A stretch of DNA of 64,000 bases from Paraglaciecola arctica BSs20135. Its GTDB lineage: Bacteria; Pseudomonadota; Gammaproteobacteria; Enterobacterales; Alteromonadaceae. The stretch spans positions 1-64,000 of the forward strand of contig NZ_BAEO01000037.1 in NCBI RefSeq assembly GCF_000314995.1. Reading direction: 5' to 3'. Both the position numbers and the translations under genes were made by a program. Shown piece by piece: positions 35,161 to 43,773 of this stretch; position 1 is the first letter of the stretch, and each line of letters opens with the position of its first letter. The notes beneath the pieces were generated by a model, which saw only the letters and a program-made list of their open reading frames with translations, did no database searches and was not told the DNA's origin.

Positions 35161-36533
35161 AATCACTTAATTCTAAGCTTTTGCAACCCGTCTTAGACGC
35201 ACTACCCGACGGTGTTTACATTACCGATGCTGAAGGTATTACCATAACGGTGAATAAAGCTTACGAAAAAATCACCGGTTTGCAACGTCATCGTGTGTTG
35301 GGTAAACACATGAAAGACTTAGTCACCGACGGCTATATTTCTAAATCAGTATCACTAGAAGTAATTCGTGAACAACAACCTATCACTCGCGTACAAACAC
35401 TCAAAGGCGACCGAAAAATAGTGGTCAGTGGTAATCCGATGTTCGACGAAGATGGCAAACTGGAATTTGTGATTAGTTCGGTACGTGACGTTACCGCTTT
35501 GTTACGTGCTAAACATGCCGAAGAACAGTTAGAGCAAATATTAACCGTTAGAAAAGAATACGGTATAGATGTAGATGTTCACACAGACAAAGCTGGCGTA
35601 CTAACCGGCACCAATACACGTTTATGTTATAAATTGGCTGAAAAAGTAGCGCCTACAGACGTTAAAATCTTAATTCAAGGCGAAACCGGTACCGGAAAAA
35701 CACTATTGGCGCAGTTTATTCATGACAATAGTCTTCGTGCTGAGGCGCCTTTTATTTCTTTAAATTGCGCCGCTATGCCTGAAGGTTTAATAGAAGCGGA
35801 ATTGTTTGGCTACACCTCAGGAGCTTTTACAGGGGCGTCGGTAAGAGGAAAGGAAGGATTACTTGATATTGCAAATGGTGGCACACTTTTTCTTGATGAA
35901 ATTGGTGATTTACCCTTGTCGTTGCAAGCTAAATTATTAAAAGTCATTGAAGAAAATAAATTTTTGCCGTTAGGGGCGACACGCTTTAAAACGACCAATA
36001 TAAGACTGATTACCGCGACCCATCATGACCTTAAAGTAGCCATTGCTGAAGGCCGTTTTAGAGAAGATTTATATTATCGACTACAAATTATGCCCCTTGA
36101 TTTACCACCCTTGCGTCAACGTCAAGATGAAATTTTATCGCTACTCGAGCATTATTTAACTCATTATGCCAAACGTTATAACACGCAAAAAACCTTGCAC
36201 CCGGAAACCTCCGAAGTGCTTCTACACTATAAGTGGCCGGGAAATATTCGCGAATTAATGAACCTTGCAGAACGCTTGGTTTTAATTACTGAGCATACTG
36301 AAATATTGCCTAACGATTTACCCGAGTCTATCAGACCCTTAATGACACATTGCGACCCTTACAGCTCGGAAAGTCTGAAGCAACAAGTGTCAAATTTGGA
36401 ACGAGAATTGATAAATAATGCCCTTAGTTTGTATGGCTCCACCCGAGCGGCAGCTGCGTCATTAGGAATTAACCAATCTACGCTTGTGAAAAAACGACAA
36501 AGCCTTCTTGCCACAAGGAATGATAAATCATGA
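35157..36533 (+). CDS. PAS-domain sigma-54-dependent transcriptional activator
   Basis: A 458-residue enhancer-binding protein. The PAS sensor (about residues 10-120: ALPDGVYITDAEGITITVNK, GNPMFDEDGKLEFVISSVRD) is followed by the AAA domain with Walker A GETGTGKTLLAQFI, the sigma-54 contact loop ELFGYTSGAFTGAS, Walker B GGTLFLDEIGD and the R-finger region, then a Fis-type HTH (GSTRAAAASLGINQSTLVKK). There is no receiver domain, so it senses a small molecule. It sits inside the cluster that starts with a sigma-54 promoter, pointing to it as the dedicated activator. Starts and stops overlap both neighbours. Confidence 0.95.
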   Translation: MKSLNSKLLQPVLDALPDGVYITDAEGITITVNKAYEKITGLQRHRVLGKHMKDLVTDGYISKSVSLEVIREQQPITRVQTLKGDRKIVVSGNPMFDEDGKLEFVISSVRDVTALLRAKHAEEQLEQILTVRKEYGIDVDVHTDKAGVLTGTNTRLCYKLAEKVAPTDVKILIQGETGTGKTLLAQFIHDNSLRAEAPFISLNCAAMPEGLIEAELFGYTSGAFTGASVRGKEGLLDIANGGTLFLDEIGDLPLSLQAKLLKVIEENKFLPLGATRFKTTNIRLITATHHDLKVAIAEGRFREDLYYRLQIMPLDLPPLRQRQDEILSLLEHYLTHYAKRYNTQKTLHPETSEVLLHYKWPGNIRELMNLAERLVLITEHTEILPNDLPESIRPLMTHCDPYSSESLKQQVSNLERELINNALSLYGSTRAAAASLGINQSTLVKKRQSLLATRNDKS

Positions 36534-37975
36534 TGCTGGAAACCTTATCCATATTTAAAAATAAATGTTTGATCAATGGACAGTGGCTATCCCATGCGTC
36601 ATTGGTTGATGTGACTAATCCGGCCGATGGTTCGCTATTAACTCACGTACCTTTTATGGGGGCCGCTGAAACCACTTTAGCAATTGATGCAGCACAACAG
36701 GCTTTAGGATCATGGAAGTTACTAAGTAGCGCAACACGCGCAGACATATTGCTCAAATGGCACGATCTTATTGTTAAGAATGTACATGACCTAGCTAAAA
36801 TAATGACCCTTGAACAAGGTAAACCTTTACATGAAGCGCAAGGTGAAGTGCTTTATGCGGCCAGTTATATTAAATGGTACGCAGAAGAAGCAAGACGGGT
36901 TTACGGTGACATTATTCCCAGCGACGACGCCACTAAAAAGATTCATGTCAGTAAAGAGCCTGTGGGGGTGTGCGTGGCAATTACACCCTGGAACTTTCCT
37001 GCGGCAATGATTACCCGAAAAGTGGCTCCTGCTCTAGCTGCTGGGTGCACTATTATTGTAAAACCCGCGTTAGAAACACCTTTAACCGCATTTGCTTTGA
37101 TAGGTTTAGCACAAGATGCTGGGGTACCGAATGGGGTTATCAATGTGCTAAGTGGTGATGCTCGAAAAATTGGTGTACAAATGACGGCTAGCCCCCTTGT
37201 CAGAAAATTAAGCTTTACAGGCTCTACTGCAGTAGGCGCCCAATTAATGGCGGCTTGCGCGCCATCCATTAAAAAGTTATCCCTTGAGCTGGGCGGCAAT
37301 GCCCCATTTATCATTTGTGAAGACGCAGATCTTCAACTAGCAGCCACCGAATTAATCAAAAGTAAATTTAGAAATGCAGGGCAAACCTGCGTGTGTGCTA
37401 ATCGTATTTATGTTCACCAGAATGTCTACGACACATTTGCTCAGATATTTTTAGAAAAGGTTGCGCAATTAAAGGTGGGCAATGGTCTTGAACCAAGCAC
37501 CGATATTGGCCCTTTAATAGATGAAAAAGCCACACGTAAGGTCATTGAACATATCAATGATGCGCTGTCTAAAGGCGCTTCGATTGCCATTGGTGGCGAA
37601 GTGCTAGAGCTAGGGGAAAACTGGTTTGCTCCCACTGTATTACTTAATGTCACGCAAAATATGCTTTGTACAAAAGAAGAAACCTTCGGGCCGTTAGCGC
37701 CACTCATACCCTTCTCTACTATTGCTGATGTCATCGCGATGGCAAATGACACTCAATTTGGTCTTGCGGCTTATTTGTTCAGTGAAAATCACCGCACTAT
37801 TGAACGCATTAGTAGTCAGTTGGAAGTGGGTATGGTGGGCGTCAATACAGGCATTATTTCAACGGCCGTAGCGCCATTTGGCGGCATTAAAACCAGCGGT
37901 ATGGGCCGCGAGGGCGGCCGTATAGGATTAGACGAATACTTAGAAACAAAATACGTCTGCTATGACATGCGATGA
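36530..37975 (+). CDS. NAD(P)-dependent succinate-semialdehyde dehydrogenase-type enzyme
   Basis: A 481-residue aldehyde dehydrogenase. ITPWNFPAAMITRKVAPALA and FTGSTAVGAQLM mark the cofactor site, LELGGNAPFIICEDAD carries the general-base Glu and NAGQTCVCANRIYVH the catalytic Cys; GGIKTSGMGREGGRIGLDEY closes the protein. Among ALDH subfamilies it is closest to GabD (succinate or glutarate semialdehyde). With the upstream dehydrogenase it could turn 4-hydroxybutyrate or a homologue into a dicarboxylic acid. The start ATG overlaps the regulator stop as ATGA. Confidence 0.92.
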   Translation: MMLETLSIFKNKCLINGQWLSHASLVDVTNPADGSLLTHVPFMGAAETTLAIDAAQQALGSWKLLSSATRADILLKWHDLIVKNVHDLAKIMTLEQGKPLHEAQGEVLYAASYIKWYAEEARRVYGDIIPSDDATKKIHVSKEPVGVCVAITPWNFPAAMITRKVAPALAAGCTIIVKPALETPLTAFALIGLAQDAGVPNGVINVLSGDARKIGVQMTASPLVRKLSFTGSTAVGAQLMAACAPSIKKLSLELGGNAPFIICEDADLQLAATELIKSKFRNAGQTCVCANRIYVHQNVYDTFAQIFLEKVAQLKVGNGLEPSTDIGPLIDEKATRKVIEHINDALSKGASIAIGGEVLELGENWFAPTVLLNVTQNMLCTKEETFGPLAPLIPFSTIADVIAMANDTQFGLAAYLFSENHRTIERISSQLEVGMVGVNTGIISTAVAPFGGIKTSGMGREGGRIGLDEYLETKYVCYDMR

Positions 37976-38060
37976 GCGTCATGGGTAGGCAGTACCTCTT
38001 TGTGCATAAGTACAAAGAAAACATATCGCCAATAAAGGCATAACAAGAAAAAGGTGAAAC

Positions 38061-39119
38061 ATGTCACATAAAACGAAAAAAACATCACTAAAAACAACCA
38101 TTTCAACTCTGTTTGTCGGGATTTCATTTGCTTGCGCATCTTTTACTCCACTTGCTGCTGACGAAACTTACATTGAAAAATTGTTAGCCGATGCACCTAA
38201 TAATTGGGGTAAGTGGGGCAAGGAAGATCAAATTGGCGCCTTAAATTATTTAGACGAGACACAAGTTAAACGAGGCGTGAAAGCCATTAAATCAGGCGAA
38301 CGCTTTACGCTACAACTTCCGATGATCCACGGAGTAGGACCGGTATTTCCAGGTCGTGTACCTGTGATGCATTTTATGGCTCAAGATGAAGGTATTTATT
38401 CCTCGAATAAATCTAAACCTTTAAATGGCGGCATGAAATATTCCGACGATGCTGTTTTCATGTACTTACAAGGCACTACTCATATGGATGCCTTGGGTCA
38501 TGCTTGGTATTCTGACAAAGTCTATAACGGCAAATCAGCCGACACCACAGTGCATGGTCACGACTTCGTAGATATTGCTCAACTAGGTGACGTGGGTGTG
38601 GCTGGACGTGGTGTGTTAGTTGATGTCGGCCGTTTTCGTGGCGATAAAAAACATCGCTTAGCCCCAGGTAGTTGTGTGACTTTAGATGACATAAAAGACA
38701 CTGCAAAAGATCAAAAACTGACCATTGAAAAAAGAGACATTTTAATGATTAGGACTGGGTCTATGGGCCGCTTCTACGACGAAAGTGATAAACAAAATTG
38801 GACTGCGTTAGATGAACCCGGCCTTTGTTATAGTGCTGAATTAGTTAAATGGATCGACGACATGGAAATCCCTGTCATCGCAGCCGATAATTTAGCCATT
38901 GAATTAGCTTCGCAAGATGTCAATGGTACCAATATGATTATTCCATTACATGGCGCATTAATTAGAAATTTAGGTGTGGTATTAACAGAGTTATATTGGT
39001 TAGACGATTTAGCAGAAGATTCTGCAGAAGATGGTCAATATAGTTTCTTCTTCACTGTTGCGCCTTTAAAAATGAAAGGTGGAACCGGTTCACCTGTAAA
39101 CCCAATGGTCATTAAATAG
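38061..39119 (+). CDS. Periplasmic cyclase-family metal-dependent hydrolase
   Basis: A 352-residue member of the cyclase/kynurenine formamidase fold. A signal peptide (about 33 residues, ending in PLAAD) is followed by NNWGKWGKEDQIGALNYLD, the metal site LQGTTHMDALGHAWY (the H-x-x-x-x-x-H type pattern of the family), and later IPLHGALIRNLGVVLTELYW with another active-site His. Relatives open lactones, amides or cyclic substrates such as isatin and N-formylkynurenine. Its export suggests that the first step of the pathway is in the periplasm, before the permease. AAAAAGG precedes the ATG. Confidence 0.9.
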   Translation: MSHKTKKTSLKTTISTLFVGISFACASFTPLAADETYIEKLLADAPNNWGKWGKEDQIGALNYLDETQVKRGVKAIKSGERFTLQLPMIHGVGPVFPGRVPVMHFMAQDEGIYSSNKSKPLNGGMKYSDDAVFMYLQGTTHMDALGHAWYSDKVYNGKSADTTVHGHDFVDIAQLGDVGVAGRGVLVDVGRFRGDKKHRLAPGSCVTLDDIKDTAKDQKLTIEKRDILMIRTGSMGRFYDESDKQNWTALDEPGLCYSAELVKWIDDMEIPVIAADNLAIELASQDVNGTNMIIPLHGALIRNLGVVLTELYWLDDLAEDSAEDGQYSFFFTVAPLKMKGGTGSPVNPMVIK

Positions 39120-39135
39120 TCAGTCAGTAAATCGA

Positions 39136-39153
39136 CGGGGCAAGTCTGCCCCG
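39136..39153 (+). other. Hairpin between hydrolase and porin genes
   Basis: CGGGGCA-AGTC-TGCCCCG, a perfect 7-bp G/C stem with no T-run. More likely an mRNA processing or stability element than a terminator; it would let the porin be expressed at a different level. Confidence 0.5.
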
Positions 39154-39286
39154 CACATAATTAATCATCGCATTTTGAATAGGCTAAACGCCTGTTCAGG
39201 GTTCTTTGTGCCTAAAATTTATGATTTAGCACACAGTTTGGCTTGATAAAAGACGATGAAAGCACTTATAAAATTAAGGTAAACAC

Positions 39287-40450
39287 ATGAATAATATGAA
39301 TAAATTTAAAATATCGGTACTTACAAGCGCTATATTTTCAATCGCTGCTGCACAGGCAGTAGAAATTGAAAGTAAAGGGTATACGTTTGGGTTTAACGGC
39401 TACGTAAATACCCATCTTGTGTCTGTTAACTGTGATGATAATCCTGATAACGTGGCCGGCAATGCATTGTTATGCAGCGGCGACGACGCGACATCTGTTT
39501 CTAATGGTTATAGTCCCGCTAGTTTTCAATTTAGCGCCGCCACTCAAAAAAATGGTGTGGATATTAAAGCCGTATTTGCTTACGAGCCGGGTAATACTGA
39601 TAACAGCGCGTTTAATGGTGGCGGTGACAATAAAGCGTATCGCGCGTTTTTCACGGTCGGGAACAGCGACATAGGGACCTTTAAAGCGGGTCGTGATTAC
39701 GGTGTTTTTGGGATAGACATTGTTTTACAAGATATATCCTTAGGAGGCGTGGGAGCCCCTGCCTTAGTGACTACACCATTAAATACCAGTTTAGGTGGCG
39801 CAGGATACGGTTATATCTTTACCGACCGTTTATCACAACTCACTTATTCCTTTGCTAAAGACGGCATTAGTGCCGCAATTGGTGTTTTTCAACCTCTTGA
39901 TCCTGTCACCTTCGGTGGTAATGGTTTTGTCGGCGATAGTGGCTCTAAAACGCCTGGTGTCCATGGTAAATTAAGGTACGATTTTGACAGTGGATTTGTG
40001 TCGACTACCTTTTTGTCACAAAGTGTAGACACCGCATTAAACGACTACAATGCTAGTGGTGTAGACCTTACTCTTGTTTACAATATCGGCGATACTAGTT
40101 TGTTAGCATCAGGGTTTTCAGCCGATGGTTTAGGATACTACGGGCTGTTAATTGACGGTTCTGACAGTGCGGCTAATCCAAGAGACAGCGATGGATATTT
40201 TCTACAAGCTACGCATAAATGGGATAATACTAAGTTAGGTATTAATTATGGTATTTCTAATGTTGAATTAGCCCCACAAGACACCTCCATTCAAGTGAAA
40301 CAACAAAGTAAAGTTACAGTTGGTGTGTACCACACATTGTGGAGCATGGTGACACTATCAGCAGAGTATTCGAACATTAATGCTGAAAACCACGAAGGTG
40401 GGGAGATTAAAAATCAGGCTATTAGTGTAGGTGCAGCACTAAGTTTTTAA
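39287..40450 (+). CDS. Gram-negative general porin family protein
   Basis: A 387-residue outer-membrane protein. The signal peptide (to about residue 24, AAAQA) precedes beta strands with alternating hydrophobic residues. FGFNGYVNTHLVS opens the barrel, AGRDYGVFGIDIVLQ is a typical loop-3 neighbour, and the chain ends in AISVGAALSF, with the terminal Phe needed for BAM-dependent assembly. It has two loop cysteines (CDDNPDN and CSGDD). Last gene of the catabolic cluster, presumably admitting its substrate across the outer membrane. A good terminator follows. Confidence 0.9.
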   Translation: MNNMNKFKISVLTSAIFSIAAAQAVEIESKGYTFGFNGYVNTHLVSVNCDDNPDNVAGNALLCSGDDATSVSNGYSPASFQFSAATQKNGVDIKAVFAYEPGNTDNSAFNGGGDNKAYRAFFTVGNSDIGTFKAGRDYGVFGIDIVLQDISLGGVGAPALVTTPLNTSLGGAGYGYIFTDRLSQLTYSFAKDGISAAIGVFQPLDPVTFGGNGFVGDSGSKTPGVHGKLRYDFDSGFVSTTFLSQSVDTALNDYNASGVDLTLVYNIGDTSLLASGFSADGLGYYGLLIDGSDSAANPRDSDGYFLQATHKWDNTKLGINYGISNVELAPQDTSIQVKQQSKVTVGVYHTLWSMVTLSAEYSNINAENHEGGEIKNQAISVGAALSF

Positions 40451-40502
40451 CAAGATGATGTTGCCCTAAACGACATGACGAGTTAATTTTATTGGGTCGA
40501 CT

Positions 40503-40537
40503 AACGCGCTTTGATCATCAAGGCGCGTTTTTTTTAT
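40503..40537 (+). terminator. Terminator of the porin gene
   Basis: AACGCGC/GCGCGTT with a further paired TTGAT/ATCAA inside, followed by eight T. It closes the catabolic cluster. Confidence 0.92.
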
Positions 40538-41166
40538 CGCTCACTTACGATGTTTGTGAACTGCGCCATTTACTCGCTGTAAGTAATATTGGCCACAGTT
40601 TAATAGTAAAGCCAGTATCTTCTTGTACCCATTCATTAGCCAATGACTCAATCTCAAAGAGCAACTTTACGTATTCAGAGCTAAAGATGCCCAAATTTTG
40701 AAAAAGTAGCAAAACTCTGCTGATATTGGGTATTTTAATATTTTGGGTGTCTAGATAAGAGGGTGACAATGTTTTTAAAAGATAACGTTGTATTATCAAG
40801 ACAACTCGATAAACCCTAACTGGTTTACTCTACTATATCAGTAACTTAGCACCACCTATAGAGAACTAAATTTGAAGTCGGTTTGAACAATTTACCAAGC
40901 TGAGTAAGAATTGGGTTGTGCCTGCGATATTTTGTTACAGGCTATGGGTAATAATTACACTCTTAAAAATTTAAACACTCTTTATCTATAAAATACCGAG
41001 AGGAATTTCATTCAAAAACTCTTTGTCAGCCCAATGAAAATATCATTCTAGGACCAATAAATCACACTCGCTCCTTTTGGTGCGCTTTATGCTTCTTATA
41101 AATCGACAAAGTTTTTTATCACCCTAAGTTCGCGGTGTAACGATCGCAACGACTACGGAGAACATT
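40538..41166. other. 630-base region without a recognised gene
   Basis: Two overlapping frames of 69 and 84 codons on opposite strands (40492-40701 plus, 40545-40799 minus) have no ribosome site and no recognisable sequence. It may be decayed DNA at the end of the catabolic island. The sodC promoter must lie in the last 150 bases. Confidence 0.4.
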
Positions 41167-41703
41167 ATGAATAAATATTTAGTAACTGCATTTCTAGGCT
41201 CAATTTCTTTGGCATTAAGCGCAGTAAGTTTTGCGAGTGACAAAGGACAAACAGTGACGATGAACGACCTGCAAAGTGGTCAAAGCATTGGCAGTATTAT
41301 GGTCAGTGATTATGACGATGATGGTGTGGTGTTCACACCAAATCTATCAGGTTTAACACCAGGCATTCATGGCTTTCATATACATCAGAATGGAGATTGT
41401 TCTGCTGCCATCAAAGACGGTAAAAATGTTTTAGGCGGTGCTGCGGGCGGGCATTTTGACCCAGAAAATACCGGTAAACACAGTGTGCCTTGGTCTGAAG
41501 AAGGCCACGAAGGGGATTTACCGACTTTGTTTGTAGATGAGAATGGCAAAGCGACTCAAGCGTTTTTTGCTCCTGAGATTGAACTTGACGATATTAAAGG
41601 CCGGGCGATTATGATCCACGCTGGTGGTGATAACTATTCAGATTCGCCTAAACCATTGGGCGGTGGTGGCGATCGAGTAGCATGCGGTGTTATTCATAAG
41701 TAA
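41167..41703 (+). CDS. sodC: Periplasmic Cu/Zn superoxide dismutase
   Basis: A 178-residue enzyme with a signal peptide (to about residue 24). The copper site is seen in GIHGFHIHQNGDC, the zinc loop in GGAAGGHFDPENTGKHSVPW and GHEGDLPTLFVDENG, and the last His plus active-site Arg in RAIMIHAGGDNYSD and GGGDRVACGVI. The disulfide cysteines (NGDC and VACGV) are present. It disproportionates superoxide in the periplasm. CGGAG lies before the ATG. It is monogenic, with a terminator. Confidence 0.96.
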   Translation: MNKYLVTAFLGSISLALSAVSFASDKGQTVTMNDLQSGQSIGSIMVSDYDDDGVVFTPNLSGLTPGIHGFHIHQNGDCSAAIKDGKNVLGGAAGGHFDPENTGKHSVPWSEEGHEGDLPTLFVDENGKATQAFFAPEIELDDIKGRAIMIHAGGDNYSDSPKPLGGGGDRVACGVIHK

Positions 41704-41761
41704 CATGTCACGCTAAGTTAATTTAAGTAGCGGTACTTGTAACACTGCCAAATCAATATGA

Positions 41762-41790
41762 AAAAGCGGCAATTTAGTCGCTTTTGTTGT
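41762..41790 (+). terminator. Terminator of sodC
   Basis: AAAAGCG, ten-base loop, CGCTTTT followed by GTTGTTTT. The stem is short but A/U-extended. Confidence 0.6.
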
Positions 41791-41967
41791 TTTAAATTTT
41801 TGGTGTTGTGCATAGATTCACTACCTACTGCGGTACTGAAATGTTGTTCGAACTCTGTAGTTAACGACCTCTGCTTAGACACCCATAGTTATAAAATATC
41901 CAATTAGAATCCAAGCCGTGTTTTTGCTACTTTTTTAAAATGGGTGTTTTCTTTAGTTTTTCTGAAA

Positions 41968-43548
41968 TCAAATTCTAAAGCGATTACGCAGTCCCAAGCC
42001 AATTAAAAAAAGCAAAATAGCAGATACAATACCCTGCAGCATCATTATTGCGTAAATCGGCGCTAGCGCGTTTTGCCCAACGAAAATTTGTTTCATTCCA
42101 TTTTCACTAGCTTTTCGAGCTGAGGTTAGAGCGGGTAGACTGTTGGCAGCAGAAAAAAACATCATTTCAGAATTGTAATTCACAGAAAATTCAAGTGAGT
42201 CAGACTGTAAAGTATATGGCACGGTAAAAATCACCATAAATGATAATAAAAGAACAAATGGCCGTAAAATACTTTGACCATAATTACACATAGCAGAAAA
42301 GGTCATGTCCAGTAGTGATGCGGCTTTACTCATATCATGCCAGCGTCTGGCTCTTTGCTCGTCTGCGTTGTATCGTAAGGCTTGTTGATGTTGTTTATTG
42401 ATTTCCGCCAATTCTTTTAATCTATTTAGACGTTCAGCGTCACCTGCATCAGTAGCTATTTTAAAGACTAACCAATAGCGCTCCCTGCAGAGTATGATTT
42501 TCAAATTTTGCAAGGATATCTGGTGTGATAGTTTTGTATTTACTAAATCCAATACTCCACAAAATGAAACATTAGCTATACTGACAGCACCGGAAAATGT
42601 AGCATTTCGAAAATCGACATTAACAATTCCGTGCACATCAGTGAAAGAAAACATACCAGTAGAGATTATGCTTGTAAATAACACTAACCCGCTATCAAAT
42701 GATGCCTCATCAAAGTAAACGTTCCCTTCCCCAAAGTTGGCACGATTAAAATTCAAGTTGCGCCCTTGAAACGTAGTATTGACAAAGGACACGTTTCCTT
42801 TTCCAAATTTGGTATTCTCAAAGGATATATTCACTTTATCGAATATAGCAGAACTAAAGTCTACGTCCCCCTCCCCAAAATTGACGCCGCTAAAATCAAC
42901 ATTTCCTGTTCCAAATCGGCCACCCAAAAATGACACTCCACCCACCCCAAAGTTGGTTTTATTAAAAGTAACGATTCCTTTCCCGAAATTAGCTTTGTCA
43001 AAACACACCTTCCCCCCAAAGGTAGCTATATTGAAATCCACCACCCCGTTTTCGAAGGTGGCATTAGTAAAATTCACTTCAGTTTTCCCGAAGATGGCAT
43101 TTTCAAAGCGCACATCCCCCTCACCGAATTTAGCGCCTACAAAGAGCACTTCCCCATCCCCGAAGGTGGCACAATCAAAATACACGTCCCCCTTCCCGAA
43201 TTTGGTGCCAATAAAGTACGTCTTTCCTTGTCCGAATTTGGCTAAACTGAAGGAAACATTTCCGACAGGAAAAAGAAATTGTGAAAAATCTACTTTTGAC
43301 TCGTCTCCATCTCTATATTGTGCAAAATCCACTTGTGAAAAATCTACGTCGGCTATTGGATTGTTCTCAACCCACTTATTCCAGATATCTTTTCCCTTCT
43401 GCCAAAGTTCAATGGCCTGATCGCCCTCTAAACAAAGTTTACCCTCTTTATTAGCCACGACAGTCTGCGATCCTTGTAAGTAATTAATCTCTAGTGATAG
43501 TGTACAATGCGGATGGGAAAGGCAAGTTTTGATGGGGGAAGTTGTCAA
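41968..43548 (-). CDS. Pentapeptide-type solenoid protein with channel-like C-terminus
   Basis: A 526-residue protein. The N-terminal segment ELWQKGKDIWNKWVENNP resembles the region that precedes pentapeptide repeats. Residues 70-310 contain about 20 turns of a 12-residue repeat, mostly F-G-x-G-x-V-x-F-x-x-A-[TNK], a pentapeptide pattern in which every second unit has two extra residues. A helical stretch (about 345-400) is followed by two membrane helices (FVLLLSFMVIFTVPYTL and LQGIVSAILLFLIGLGLRNR). The two-helix layout recalls the ion-channel domain fused to some pentapeptide proteins, but the T-x-G-Y-G filter is missing. Function unknown. Confidence 0.8.
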   Translation of the reverse strand: MTTSPIKTCLSHPHCTLSLEINYLQGSQTVVANKEGKLCLEGDQAIELWQKGKDIWNKWVENNPIADVDFSQVDFAQYRDGDESKVDFSQFLFPVGNVSFSLAKFGQGKTYFIGTKFGKGDVYFDCATFGDGEVLFVGAKFGEGDVRFENAIFGKTEVNFTNATFENGVVDFNIATFGGKVCFDKANFGKGIVTFNKTNFGVGGVSFLGGRFGTGNVDFSGVNFGEGDVDFSSAIFDKVNISFENTKFGKGNVSFVNTTFQGRNLNFNRANFGEGNVYFDEASFDSGLVLFTSIISTGMFSFTDVHGIVNVDFRNATFSGAVSIANVSFCGVLDLVNTKLSHQISLQNLKIILCRERYWLVFKIATDAGDAERLNRLKELAEINKQHQQALRYNADEQRARRWHDMSKAASLLDMTFSAMCNYGQSILRPFVLLLSFMVIFTVPYTLQSDSLEFSVNYNSEMMFFSAANSLPALTSARKASENGMKQIFVGQNALAPIYAIMMLQGIVSAILLFLIGLGLRNRFRI

Positions 43549-43773
43549 AGATGTTGTATTCTTTGTATCCGCATTTGTTTAGATTTTCAGTTAATTGTCG
43601 GTGTCATCTTTGGTTCAAATTCTTTTGCTTTTAGCTACTCCCGCTACAAAAAGAGTGATTCCAGTTTAAAAAAACTTCCTGAATAAGGGGTGTTAGCACA
43701 AATTTGTCATAGTTACTCACGCCTAAAATCGCGTTTTTGCAGAAAAGTTTCCCTAGAAAATGAATCACTACAT

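Noticed and set aside
39222-39245. Sigma-54-like TTTAGCACACAGTTTGGCTT before the porin gene
   Set aside because: The invariant -24 GG is AG and the -12 GC is GG at the required spacing, so it does not qualify.
42779-43420. Long plus-strand frame rich in Pro, Lys and Ser opposite the solenoid gene
   Set aside because: Its periodicity is the reverse-strand image of the 36-base repeats of the gene at 41968-43548; no ribosome site.
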